Shown in pieces: positions 12,351 to 23,121 of a stretch of DNA of 64,000 nucleotides (positions are counted from its first letter, which is position 1; each line of letters opens with the position of its first letter). This DNA comes from Siderastrea radians (Eukaryota; Cnidaria; Anthozoa; Scleractinia; Rhizangiidae). The notes beneath the pieces were generated by a model that saw only the letters and a program-made list of their open reading frames with translations, had not been told where the DNA came from and ran no database searches. The stretch spans positions 64,825,630-64,889,629 of the forward strand of contig OZ024887.1 in NCBI GenBank assembly GCA_964017195.1, in the 5' to 3' direction. Made by a program: the position numbers and the translations under genes.

Positions 12351-13410
12351 AACCCCCACTCAAACAAAGCATGACAACAGGAAACAATGTTGCACAATTT
12401 ACACTTGTATGATAAATTTTATTTTTAAATTAGAATAAAGAAAACTTGACTCTTTTAAAATAGATGACCAACATGATAGAATTACTAAAGTAATTTCAGC
12501 ATGGACAGCTAATTTAATTGCGTGTAGAAACCCAAAGAGACGATTCTCAAACACCAATAATGTTTTATGTTTTCGTGTCAAGTTTAGCTCTATAAACAAA
12601 TCAATAAAACAAAATTTGACACAACTCTCGCTATCTCCAACCTCCACCATCTCGAATAATTTTTCGCTTCTCTTGAACGTTCGAGAAAACAAGTAATCTA
12701 TTAGAGTGAATTCGTATAACCCGTTTCTTATATAGAAACTGAGCACGCACAACTGAAACCATTGTTTCAAATTCCTTATTGCCAACATTTGAAAATAACA
12801 AGCCTTAAAATGAGCTATTCTTTTCCTTCACTGTTTGCACACCAGCGTCAGAAAGTACCGCCACAGGCGTCAGAAAATCAGCTTTTTAATATAACGCAGG
12901 GCCGCATGTGGGTTACGCGAGAGAGGCGTTGAACTAAAATTTAGTTCACTATTCCCTGTTCAAAATGTCGAAAGTCGTGTGATACAGGTACATGTAAAGC
13001 GAGCTGGAAATGACAACTTGAAACCTAGTGTACCAAGTATTATTTTTCTGCAGTTATACGCCGTATCTTTTTTAAAATGCTTATTTTCTTTGGCGTATGC
13101 TGAGCACAGGTACGCACAGGAAACGCCTTTCAATCGTGAATCGTTCGTGCGTACCCAAACCGGTCTAAATCTAAATCTTATACTGTGCAATCTCCCACAT
13201 GGGATATATGTGCACAGGGAACGGTCAGCGGTTAGTCAGTCATAGTAATGGCTTTTACTGATTAAATCGTTAATGTCTTGGTCTCGCATGAGGGTGGACT
13301 TAAAGCAGTCAACAGAAGAAGCGTTCCGAATATGAGGGGGCAGAATTAGAATATTAGAATATTATGCGCCTCATTGGCATAAAGGAAACGGGTTATACGA
13401 ACACAGGTTA

Positions 13411-14340
13411 TATAAACACCCAGGCGTTGCTCTTCCGTAGAACGTGGTGCGCCTGGAGTTGTGGGACGGTTGAGGAGAATATACGGTTCGTCTCCTTCCC
13501 ATCAAGCCCCTCGCTCCTGTTCTCCCCGTCAATGAAAGACAAAGGAGCCTGGAGACGAGGCAGCCAAAACAGCAGAAAGCTATTCGCTACACTAGGTTTC
13601 TGTCAATCCCTGTACACTCAAACTAGAATATAAACTTTCTACTTTATTTCAAACCAAAACGGTTAAAAAAATAACGGTCATTAGAATATTATGCGCCTCG
13701 ATGGCATATAGGAAACGGGTTATACGAATTCACTGTATTGTATTTCAATAATTGTCGTACTCAGGAGTCATACTGTTGATGGGGAATTTAAGCTACTGTA
13801 TTCTTGAATTAAACATGAACCGTTCAACTCGAGCAAACAAGGTGATAATCACATTCTAAAATGTACGAGACTTTCATATTTTCGATCTGTTAATTTGAAT
13901 GAGTCTTTTACTCCGCCGGAATTACTTTTGGGCGGTGGCCGAGCAACTAGGAGGTCTAACAGCCTAAAACCTGTAGCATCCTTATTCAGATCAAGAACTT
14001 ATGGACTCCTGTTTAGACCAAACAAGGTATAATTATTCAGTCAAAATCCCAGCTTCCAACTCAAAATGGCTACCTATAAACACCCAGGCGTTGCTCTTCC
14101 GTAGAACGTGGTGCGCCTAGAGTTGTGGGACGGTTGAGGAGAATATAAGGTTCGTCTCCTTCCAATCAAGCCCCTCGCTCCTGTTCTCCCCGTCAATGAA
14201 AGACAAAGGAGCCTTGAGACGAGGCAGCCAAAACAGCAGAAAGCTATGCGCTATACTAGGTTTCTGTCAATTCCTGTACACTCAAACTAGAATATAACTT
14301 TATACTTTATTTCAAACCAAAACGGTTAAAAAAATACTAT
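13411..14340 (+). repeat. Two direct copies of a ~265-bp intron segment
   Basis: The block from about 13411 to 13675, beginning ATAAACACCCAGGCGTTGCT, recurs at about 14073-14336 with very few differences. Units C (39793-39990) and D (44700-44890) have it once. The two copies lie about 660 bp apart and the intervening sequence also matches C and D, so this looks like a local duplication by unequal exchange within the unit A intron. Confidence 0.7.
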
Positions 14341-14639
14341 TCGAGGCCGTATACACCCTTATAATCATGTAAATTATATACAGGAGTATTCCCCCTGCCA
14401 TCCCAACGGGATGATCTCAATGGGATTAACCGTTAGCCGTAAAACAACCAAAAATGTAGTCGTTAGGCGTAAAAATTGAATTTTTTTAATCGTTAGTTGG
14501 AAAAAAAAACCTTAAAATATTTTCGTAGCCACGATTTGCTATTTTGAAAGTGTCAAGATCTCTTGTTGAGACGGTTTTTGTGTCTTGTCTCGTGACTAAT
14601 GTGGTTACGACGGCTACACGTCCTGCCCTGGCACCAAAG

Positions 14640-14725
14640 AAAAGCAAAAATTACAATTCATTATATTAATAATAATAATTATTGTTATCATTATTATTAA
14701 TTTTTCTTAATAATAATAATTTTAT
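14640..14725. repeat. AAT/ATT-rich simple sequence
   Basis: A run of imperfect AAT and ATT triplets around 14660-14725. It has no coding signal. Confidence 0.7.
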
Positions 14726-17198
14726 GTATAACTCAGGGAATATTTACAACAAAATTGCTAACTATTAACATAATCTAATGAAAAACCTTATGTACATTTA
14801 ACATTAACGAGCGGATCCGTTCGGATAGTTCGCAGTTGTTTTTTAGATGTTAGTACTATTTTGCTTCCGCTGTCTTTGTTGTTCAGTGTATATCGGTGGG
14901 TTATCAAGAGCAGGATGTGGTTGCATGATAGAGAGCGTCACTATTAAATGGATAACAGGCAGATCAAAATTAAAGAATAACGGGGAGACCACGATTGTCG
15001 GGTTTAGAGGAAGTAGTCTCGCATTTGAAAAGAAATATGCCATCATAAGTCTGGGAAATCGTGTTTTTTTTTTTCGTAGTAATAGAATGAATGTAGAATT
15101 AAGAATACGTACATAATTAAAGAGAAACAGACGTTGGGCTAGTTTTCGCGTGTATATAAGTTGTTTGAGTTTATTTAAAAACTTGAGATTGACAATTACA
15201 CTTTCGTGTCAGAAATCATGCCAACATTGCACGAATGTAAACATTCTACTAATTGAATTATGAAAATCAAATTTAAATAGCTTTTCGTGCCAGGAAAAGC
15301 TCACGAATTAGATCGTTCTAAAAGGCTAAGCGAAAGAAAACACAAAACATTTTTGCAGCTAAATGAGAAGGATTTCAAGAATCCTTCTGGTGATCATCAA
15401 TGAACAAACATCATTTGGGAAGTTCAGAATAACGAGTTAAGGTGGCTCCCCCTGATACAGTTTCTCATCAGTTTCAACAGACAAATATACATAACTTTTT
15501 TGATGATTTTCAGGACATTAATTTACATTTCCCTAGGGAAAAGCTACAAAAACAACTAGCCTAGCCTTTATACTTTTCACAAAAGTCACAATTTCTGGGC
15601 CTGGCCCGTTTCCATGGCAATCACTGATATAGTTATTTGGCTCATTTTTTAAGCGTACCCAGTTTCTTCACGTCATTTCTTAGTTTTTACACGGTGAATT
15701 TTCGCTATTTTTGTTGTAGAGATGTTGTCGTTTGAGAAGTCTCAGCTGGCAAAGCTGTGAGAAATTTTGTACATACGTTTTGTCAGAATAGTAAATTTCC
15801 GTTTTCGACGATTAATGCAGAAGTGCATGTACAAAAATTACTCTTACTTTAGTATGACTGAAAAACACAAAAATCTTACAAATGTTCCAATTTTAAAAAA
15901 ATTTCACCTAGTGGAACACGCGCAATTAGCGTTTGAAAATGCCTTAAAACCCACCTTTTTTCTTCATGTTACCAAAATAAAAATTCTTCACGTTACGGGG
16001 TTGCGCATGCTCATGATTCCTTTTGCGTGGACGAGCGTGGACAGCACGCGGGTAAGCGGTAGAAAAGCTTTTCTAAAGCTTTTCTTTCCAAAGAACAACA
16101 TTTTTCTGGACAACTGCTTTCCTTTACTGTAAAGGATCCATGTGACCAAAAAAATTCGCAAAAATATAGAAAGAAACGAACAAACAAACAAAAAAGAAGA
16201 AAATTTATACCGATTCGCGATATTAAAACTCGAACGAAGCCGCCACTTTATTGCCAGCAGCAAAAAATTTCCTTTAAAGTTTCCAAAACGCGGAATCATT
16301 AAACCACTTTCAGTTTCATTTTTACCATCTACAACCGTTCTTCAAGAAAAAACTAAAGCGGTCATGTTTGCTCTTAGAACATCTTTTGGTATGCTACCCA
16401 AGAAAAGCAGGGAAGCTCGTCCTTTTTATGTTGTAAGCTCAATGTTTTGTCTGCCGAGACCCGCGTTGTTTCTTAGCGGCTACTTGCGTGTTTGATAACT
16501 GCATGGAATAGCAAATAGTATAAAAATAAGCTTTCAATTTATATTTAAAGGCAGACGTTGGAGAAAGGGAACAAAAATGTCCACAAGAAATTATACGTTT
16601 TGAAAAGGACCACATTATTTTTCTGCAAGGTTCAACAAGTCAACAGAACGCCTGCGAAACGCCGACTGTTTTAGAACCGGCCGTCAATTCGATAGTCATC
16701 CTTCATTCGTTCACTGAATGCCGTCATTCTAGGCATATTTTTTCGTAAAAATAAAAATTGTATTTGAGCTTAGGTCCAATTGAACTTTTTTCAATTTTCG
16801 GTTTTATTTTAGACCACCGAAGTTTTTGAAGTCGCACATTGTCAACACAAGTGAAACTTAGATCAAAAGCTACTGGTGACTGATAAATAGACACTCAAAT
16901 ATAAGTGTCCTTTTGAGTTTCAACTTCTATCAAAATTCAATGACAACTGTTACCTCGTTACAAGTGTGTAATCTATTCATCGCTCAATAAAATTCACAAG
17001 TCAGCTGTATTTTGCTGAAACCGTATGAGAACGGCCGTAGAGACAATTTACCCGACAAAAAATAGACGGTTTGTTAGAAAGGCAAAAACTAAAGCACTTT
17101 TCCCAAAAATTACTTACAATTAGGCTCGATCCAAACAAACTTAAGCTTCTCATCCCAGAGATTCTCGACAGCTGACCTGGACAGCACTGATATTTTAA

Positions 17199-17955
17199 GG
17201 GCCCGTTTACATGGAAGGAGGGTAACCCTCCTACAAGGGTTACCCTCCTAGAAGGGTTACCCTTTTCTATTGTTTTTCCCGGTTTCGTTTACATGAGAGG
17301 TAGGGTCACCCTAGGAGGAGGGTTACCCTATCTGCTTGCTAGGGTAACCCTTCTAGAAGGGACAACTTTTTGTTTATTTAAGCCATGTAAAAGGTCGAGG
17401 TAGGGTTACCCTCCTAAGAGGGACAAGTCTAGCGGGATCGGATTACTGACATATTGCCGCCAGACTGTTTAAAACATAATTAATAACAAATGGCTTTGCG
17501 CGCTTATAAACCTGGAGAATTATTTCGTCGACCTATGCTGGCAAGATTAAATCAAAAGGACGAAGAAGAAAGTAATATTAGTTTGGAGGCGGGAATAGAT
17601 CATTCTGGTGAAGTCGTTCTGGTAAAAGGCGAAGGCCTTGACCTAAAAGATTCACGACACGGAGTCAGCCACTGGAAAATATAAACACAAGTAATAATAA
17701 ATCAAGAGACGAGTCTTCAGCCAAAAAGGCAAAGAAATGAGCATGGACGCCCGAAGCCGCTGAGGTGCTTCTCAACTACGTAAACGAATTTCGAAGTGCG
17801 AAGCTGATCCGCATGATGGTTTCAGGTTTCCGCGCCTTTAGCTGGTAAGACAGCCCCAGGGATAACCCTACACATGTAAAGAAGGGCTATCTTTTGACCC
17901 TCCAAGGAGGGTAACCCTTCTAGGAGGGTTACCCTCCTGCCATGTAAACAGGCCC
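17199..17955 (+). mobile_element. PIF/Harbinger non-autonomous element
   Basis: The ends are GGGCCCGTTTACATGG and the complement of GGGCCTGTTTACATGG, flanked by a 3-bp TAA duplication (17196-17198 and 17956-17958). That combination is diagnostic of PIF/Harbinger. Both subterminal regions are dense in AGGGTAACCCT-type palindromic words (about ten copies), likely transposase or Myb-protein binding sites. At 757 bp it is too short for the DDE transposase and keeps only a remnant of the accessory Myb-like gene. Confidence 0.85.
17490..17830 (+). pseudogene. Harbinger Myb/SANT-like accessory protein remnant
   Basis: An ORF of 64 codons starts at ATG 17490. A 1-base shift near 17670-17685 moves the reading into another frame rich in Lys and Ser. 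A TGA at about 17738 then interrupts it, followed by AWTPEAAEVLLNYVNEFR, which looks like the first helix of a Myb/SANT trihelix domain. Harbinger elements encode such a DNA-binding partner for the transposase. Two disabling changes and loss of the C-terminus make it non-functional. Confidence 0.55.
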
Positions 17956-18401
17956 TAAGTTGAGAACGGAAAGAAGTTCTTCACGCATAATTCTTGAAGG
18001 CGCGTAATAATTCGTGCAACGTTTTCAGTCCTCTCTGTGTTGCTTGAACTTAAAGATCGCAATCAATCCAGTCCTACAATCGTAGAACAATCGTATGACT
18101 GCAACTGTCAGCTATAAAAGCGATTAAACTAAAGGCTTTTCACAATTTCACTGCTATGTGCTCGACACGTTTTGAAAAGGTAAGCCATAAAGACGCCTCA
18201 ATCAGACTTTGGAAAAGTTCGCCTGGGAGGTTGATTGGCACATGTCACCAAAGATAAGAAACTAGCTTCTTTGCGAGACGAGACGAGAAGCATCACAACG
18301 AACATGACAATAGTAATACCTCTGACACTGGCAATCGTGAAAACAATCCTTCCGATACCAGCAATCATTCGGGCAAACTTGTCTTTTCAATACCACCTGA
18401 C

Positions 18402-20534
18402 ATGCCACTAACTGATGATGAGAGATCGGTTCTTAGTAAAGGACTTAGTTTTGTCCCTGTTAAGAAAGGCATCGACGAATATCAGACCAAAGCCGACTGT
18501 GAAAGCTTTTATCGCCGCATTCGTTTGAAGGCCCATTTTCACCAAGACGACGAGGATAGTGACTCCCAGCCTAACACAGACCTCGCAGACCCTTTCGCAA
18601 AATTTAACCCTAAGGAATCTACTTGGACTCCTCCGGACGGCGAATTTTCTGCTATTGATCACTATGTTGACCGTTGCCGCCGTGCTGTGAATGCTGTTAA
18701 TTTTAAGACTAAATCACAGCAGAGCAACCTTTCACCAGCTGAGAAGGCAGCCTTACTTCAACTTTCCCGACGCAATGACATTATCATTAAACCAGCTGAT
18801 AAAGGTGGTGCTGTTGTGGTATGGTCACGCCCTCTATACATCGCCGAGGCCAACCGCCAACTGGCTGATGGTAGATTTTACGAACGCATTGATCACGATC
18901 CCATTAAAGAGAACCAGCGCACAGTAAAGTCAACAATCAACGCTATGATTAATGCTAATGAGCCTCCATCAACGGCTAAAAATTTAATCGTGCCTACGCC
19001 GAAAACCTCGAGGTTTTATCTGCTTCCCAAGATCCACAAAGCAGGCAATCCCGGAAGACCAATCGTCTCAGCGTGCAACTGTCCAACTGAGAACATTGCC
19101 TCGTACTTAGACGGCATCATGAGCCCCCTCGTCCGTGACCTTGAAACCTACGTAAAGGACACCAATCACGCCCTCAACATCATCAATGATTTCCGTTTCG
19201 ATGACACCATGACTGGCGAACGCTTTTTATACACCATGGACATAAAATCTTTGTATACCGTTATCCCCAACAACAGCGGCCTCGAAGCTTTAGCCCATTT
19301 CCTCGACAAGCGTACAGTTCTTGAACCACCTACATCTACCTTAACCCGTCTTGCCGAACTTGTGCTGACCCTAAATGCTTTCACCTTTAATGGCGAATTT
19401 TACAAACAAACAGGAGGAGTCGCCATGGGCAGCAAGATGGGCCCTAACTATGCATGTTTATTTGTGGGCTATATCGAGGAACAAATCGCACGACAGTACA
19501 CCGGCTTTGTACCCCAACTCCACAAGCGGTACATCGACGATGTACTTGGGGTGGCCTGTTGTAGCCGTTTAGAGCTTGACAACTACATCAACTTTGTGTC
19601 CAATTTCCACCCTGCCCTTCAGTTTACGCACACAATTTCTGCTTCTGACATTTCCTTCCTGGACATTAATCTTCGCATTACAAATGATCGCATCAGCACG
19701 TCTATTCACTACAAGGTCACAGACACGCACAGCTATCTTCACAAACAATCTTCGCATCCCCGGCACTGCAAGGATGGTCTCCCCCGTAGTCAACTCCTTA
19801 GACTTCGGCGTCTGTGCTCTGACGACTCCGATTTTCTGGAGAAAGGCAAGGAAATGATTTCTTTTTTCGTTCAACGTGGGTACTGTGCCTCCTCTCTACA
19901 GCGTGACTTGGACGCAATTCAACGGGTCAACCGTAATAACGTAATTAAACAGCAAGACTCCGAAAGTAGAGACCGCAGTAGAATTCCCTTGGTTCTCACA
20001 TTCCACCCCTTAAGTGAGAGAATTAAGCGAATCCTCGTCAGCAACTATAACATCTTATCTGGCGATCCACAGACCAAAGAAATCTTTCCCCAGCCACCGC
20101 TGGTAGCGTATCGTCGCGATTGCAACGTACGAGACACCTTAGTGCACACCGCTGACCGAAACCAACCTGGTCCTCACGTGGGAACCTCTCCTTGCACCCA
20201 CAACCGCTGTCGCACATGCGATTACATTTCTCGTGACAGCACCCTACAAAGTCCCCAATGCTCTTTCAGCATCAAGGATGCATTCACCTGTAAATCATCT
20301 GGCTTGGTATATGCCATCTCCTGCCGCCGTTGCTCCGCCGTCTACATCGGTGAAACAGGCCGGACACTGAGAGAACTCTTCGGCGAGCATCTTCGCAGTA
20401 TCGAGAAAAACCTGCCAGGATTTCCTGTCGCAGAGCATTTTAATGCCAACGGACATACCCTGCAAGACGCACAAGTCCGTGGGGTCATGCTCTGCGGCGG
20501 AAATAACTACGCAAACGCCAGGAAATGCGCCTAA
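18402..20534 (+). CDS. Penelope-like element reverse transcriptase with GIY-YIG endonuclease
   Basis: This 710-codon ORF encodes the single polyprotein of a Penelope-like retroelement, which primes cDNA synthesis at the target site in the nucleus. Visible are YLLPKIHK near residue 206, the catalytic MDIKSLYT near 279, GGVAMGSKMGP near 337, YIDD at 377 and SFLDINL near 425. A C-terminal GIY-YIG nuclease begins LVYAISC near 634 and continues VYIGET near 645. The frame is open upstream of the first ATG, so the true start may be earlier or the 5' end truncated. Near 20512-20516 a lost base shifts the last part, so the protein ends early at 20534; the original stop is likely TAG 20591-20593. The nuclease also reads LRELFGEH where an arginine is common. 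Probably a recent but dead copy. Confidence 0.9.
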   Translation: MPLTDDERSVLSKGLSFVPVKKGIDEYQTKADCESFYRRIRLKAHFHQDDEDSDSQPNTDLADPFAKFNPKESTWTPPDGEFSAIDHYVDRCRRAVNAVNFKTKSQQSNLSPAEKAALLQLSRRNDIIIKPADKGGAVVVWSRPLYIAEANRQLADGRFYERIDHDPIKENQRTVKSTINAMINANEPPSTAKNLIVPTPKTSRFYLLPKIHKAGNPGRPIVSACNCPTENIASYLDGIMSPLVRDLETYVKDTNHALNIINDFRFDDTMTGERFLYTMDIKSLYTVIPNNSGLEALAHFLDKRTVLEPPTSTLTRLAELVLTLNAFTFNGEFYKQTGGVAMGSKMGPNYACLFVGYIEEQIARQYTGFVPQLHKRYIDDVLGVACCSRLELDNYINFVSNFHPALQFTHTISASDISFLDINLRITNDRISTSIHYKVTDTHSYLHKQSSHPRHCKDGLPRSQLLRLRRLCSDDSDFLEKGKEMISFFVQRGYCASSLQRDLDAIQRVNRNNVIKQQDSESRDRSRIPLVLTFHPLSERIKRILVSNYNILSGDPQTKEIFPQPPLVAYRRDCNVRDTLVHTADRNQPGPHVGTSPCTHNRCRTCDYISRDSTLQSPQCSFSIKDAFTCKSSGLVYAISCRRCSAVYIGETGRTLRELFGEHLRSIEKNLPGFPVAEHFNANGHTLQDAQVRGVMLCGGNNYANARKCA

Positions 20535-20684
20535 TCTTCAAGCTGGGCACCAGTCAGCCACATGGTTTAAACTCAGATTTTCGATATCTTTAGGTTGTCG
20601 CGCGCTCTTTTCGCGCGCGCGCCTTTTGAACTCAAATTTGTTTTATATGGCGCAAGACAGCGTTTTTTAACTGAAATCTTGACT

Positions 20685-20721
20685 TTCCACTGAAGAAGGG
20701 CTGAGCCCGAAACGTATGGAA
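20685..20721 (+). ncRNA. Hammerhead ribozyme motif of the Penelope-like element
   Basis: Downstream of the PLE ORF the order TTCCA, CTGAAGA, GGGC-TGA-GCCC, GAAA, CGTA, TGGAA matches a minimal hammerhead. Stem I is UUCCA/UGGAA, the core is CUGANGA, stem II has a UGA loop, and a two-pair stem III ends in a GUA cleavage triplet (20714-20716). One extra A (20697) sits between the core and stem II. Penelope-like elements are known to carry such hammerheads with very short stem III. The pairing is by eye; activity is not shown. Confidence 0.65.
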
Positions 20722-20893
20722 TTTTATACGATTTTTAGGCACTCTTAACTCATTAAGTGAGAAATTTTTTATATTTTTTTATATATTTTTGTACATGTCA
20801 TGTGACTTGGACTGTCGCGCTCCTCGCGCGCGCGCTTGTGCCAATTTAGTTCCCATTCCTCGCGCGCTGAAAAACTATATGGAGCCACCTTAA

Positions 20894-21871
20894 ATCGTCA
20901 GATCAATGTCATAACCACGAATACATTCAACTGTGGGAACTACGAAATTAAACTGACATGAACTACAGAAACCAAAAACACTTAAATAACGGTCGATTCT
21001 GGAGAGAGCAATAACGGGAAAGAGTCAGGACTCTTAACTTCTGGCAATGATGCATCGAATATTTAATTTATTAAATACGCGCGTACGGGGGAAATCCTGA
21101 CTGGCCGATAATTCCGAGCAGCATATATATAAGCTCAAAGTAAACCGCATAAAACTCATAAAACTGAAAGCTGTAAATAAACCCTTGAACATCTGTAAGA
21201 TCATGATGTGGATGATTTTTGATAGTTTATAACTTAAACCCGTACCAAATGAAAACATACACCGAAGCGCCTTTCGTGGACTTTATTTATTAATTATGAC
21301 CAATTATCTCCCCCAGTCAACTTATGTATAAAGAAATGTTTGCGCTTGTAGATCAGAAACATCAACACACAAAGACTTCTTTGCAATCTTTTCGACAGCA
21401 ACTAAACTTAACAACCATTTTCTTTCCTCGTCCAGCTGTTCCTAACCCGCTGGCGAACGCCAACCTAAACTGAAGACCAACGAGTCCTAACACGCACCTG
21501 AGTAAACATTTCCTTCCGATTCCTTCCTGCGCTGTCTTTGCAAATCAAAATCTACGGTATTTTCGAGGATCCAAACACTCCGATTAATTCTTCATCCACA
21601 CAAACAGCGCAAAACTTGGTTAAGAGCCCGTCAAAACTTGCCTATTTATACACTTCGAAGGATTCTACTTTGAATGGCTGTGTGGGCTTGTTGCCAAAGA
21701 GTTAACACAACTCCGCACGACGCCAGGACAGCCCCAATAGTTCTCCGTTGCTATAGCAACTGCGAACTAAAAATGGTAAAAGTTAAAAAATTCTCAACTT
21801 ACAAGCTACCCGAATTTAAAAATATGTTTTAAAAATAGTTGTTCAAGAATAGGCACTCTGTAATGAAAAGC
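20894..21871. other. Intronic non-coding sequence, no feature recognised
   Basis: Between the TTAA element and the next MITE there are only short frames without domains. I see no transposon ends or RNA gene. By position it belongs to the insertion-rich part of the unit A intron. Confidence 0.4.
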
Positions 21872-21875
21872 TTAA

Positions 21876-22698
21876 AGTGCTACTATGATCAAATTTTCAC
21901 CCCTTGCAATTTTAGGCGTTTCATAGAGTATTTAACAAAAGATTCAAAATAGTGTTTTCCGTTTTCAAATATCTATTTTAGTTCTGGAGATATTTGAGCT
22001 TAAAAAAATCGTAAATTATGCAAATTAGGGCACTGATGACGTCATTTACCCAATCCAATTTTATGTCAAGTACAAAAATTGAGATATCTCGGTCATTTTC
22101 CTGCAGAGTCCAATAAAACTCTGCAGTCTAATAGTTCTACAGATGACACACTTACAGTTATAATAAAATTATGTTACCATGGCAACTAACTCTTTTCCAG
22201 TCCCCACCAATTTGTTTTAAATATTTTAGAATTTTTCAGTTCGGAAAAATGAAACCTGGGCAAGACGTCTGCCTAATCCATTCATGTGCTCGCCAGATCA
22301 CGCATGTAAAGCATCATTGGCAAATATGAAAAAATAATGCCAGAATTGGCCAGAAAAGCCTTTAATATCGGTGGGATCTGGAACCTAGTATGTTGCCATG
22401 GTAACCAAATTGCTAAGTCCATATTGTGAAACACAACTAGCAGAGTGCTGCTGCAAAGAATCAGTGACTTCCGATACAAATTGGCTGAGATATCACTTTC
22501 TTCATATTTGAGCTGAATTTGGTTGAGTCTATGACGTCATCACTTTGCTAATTTGCATATTTTATAAACGTAAATATCTCTGCAAAGAAAAGAGATATTG
22601 GAAAACAGTAAACGGCATTTTTCTTCTCATATAGAGTTCTTGTTGATACTTTAAAACGGCTACGAAAGGAAGGATGCGGATTTCATCATAGTAGCACT
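21876..22698. mobile_element. TTAA MITE, AGTGCTACTATGAT family
   Basis: AGTGCTACTATGAT and its complement ATCATAGTAGCACT form the ends, each bordered by TTAA (21872-21875 and 22699-22702). Both arms contain a TGACGTCA octamer near an ATTTGCATA/TATGCAAAT word, so the two halves are loosely inverted copies. No ORF of note is present. The duplication and length suit a piggyBac- or Kolobok-derived MITE. Confidence 0.8.
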
Positions 22699-22737
22699 TT
22701 AAGAGGTATAACAATTACTGTAAAAGTTATGTATATA

Positions 22738-22756
22738 TATTATTATTATTATTATT
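22738..22756. repeat. (ATT)n microsatellite
   Basis: Short ATT repeat directly after a TATATATAT run. Confidence 0.8.
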
Positions 22757-22966
22757 CATCCCGGGATGGTCCTAAAACCTTAAATGTGTATCACGACAAT
22801 GGCAATTAATTTTTAACTTTTTAAAACAATGGAAATTAATTTTGAAGGTTTCTGTTAGCCGTAACGGAAAGAAATTAACCGTTAACTGTAAAAAAAAACA
22901 CAATTTTAACCGTTAACCGTAAAAGCCACCACCCCATTGAGACCCCCCAAGGGAGTGGGGGAGGTA

Positions 22967-22968
22967 GG

Positions 22969-23012
<44 letters not shown>
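22967..23012. repeat. (TA)n microsatellite
   Basis: About 22 TA units. It lies next to the Penelope-derived hammerhead sequence split by the LINE. A shorter (AT)n at 27496-27513 lies on the other side, so the Penelope fragment may have inserted into a TA tract. Confidence 0.85.
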
Positions 23013-23013
<1 letters not shown>

Positions 23014-23121
23014 CTAACTGCAGACAGTACTTTTTTTTTTCAAGAATTTTATTGAGTTAACCAAAGTTAAAAATGTTTACAGATTGCGCCTAGGTAGTTA
23101 GGCAAAATACACTAGTCAGAG

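Larger units (their letters stand above)
15441..20889. mobile_element. TTAA-flanked DNA transposon carrying later insertions
   Basis: TTAA followed by GGTGGCTCC starts the element (15437-15449), and GGAGCCACC followed by TTAA ends it (20881-20893). The first 600 bp are homologous to the minus strand of 8430-9012, so this is a family. The interior contains a PIF/Harbinger element and a Penelope-like element, which account for much of the 5.4 kb. No transposase of its own is visible. That the two ends belong to one copy is inferred from matching termini and target; two independent truncated copies remain possible. Confidence 0.5.
14399..22960. repeat. Ends of a composite insertion with CGTTARCCGTAAAA repeats
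   Basis: AACCGTTAGCCGTAAAA and two variants occur at 14434-14510. AACCGTTAACTGTAAAA and AACCGTTAACCGTAAAA occur at 22878-22926. The outer sides show inverted TCTCAATGGG (left) and CCCATTGAGA (right). Unit D has only a C/G-rich stretch (about 45005-45050) at the matching place, so everything between is inserted DNA in the unit A intron. The terminal repeats suggest an older transposon in which the later elements accumulated. Its superfamily is unknown and it could also be two separate insertions. Confidence 0.4.

Noticed and set aside
12399..12788. 129-codon minus-strand frame in the unit A intron
   Set aside because: The matching region in unit D is not open and no motif is visible; a chance frame in AT-rich DNA.
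15767..16299. Overlapping frames of about 100-120 codons near 16 kb
   Set aside because: They lie in a TTAA element whose other copy (8430-9012) is not open in the same frame.
18408..19874. Several frames on both strands across the Penelope ORF
   Set aside because: Out-of-frame shadows of the 710-codon reverse transcriptase.
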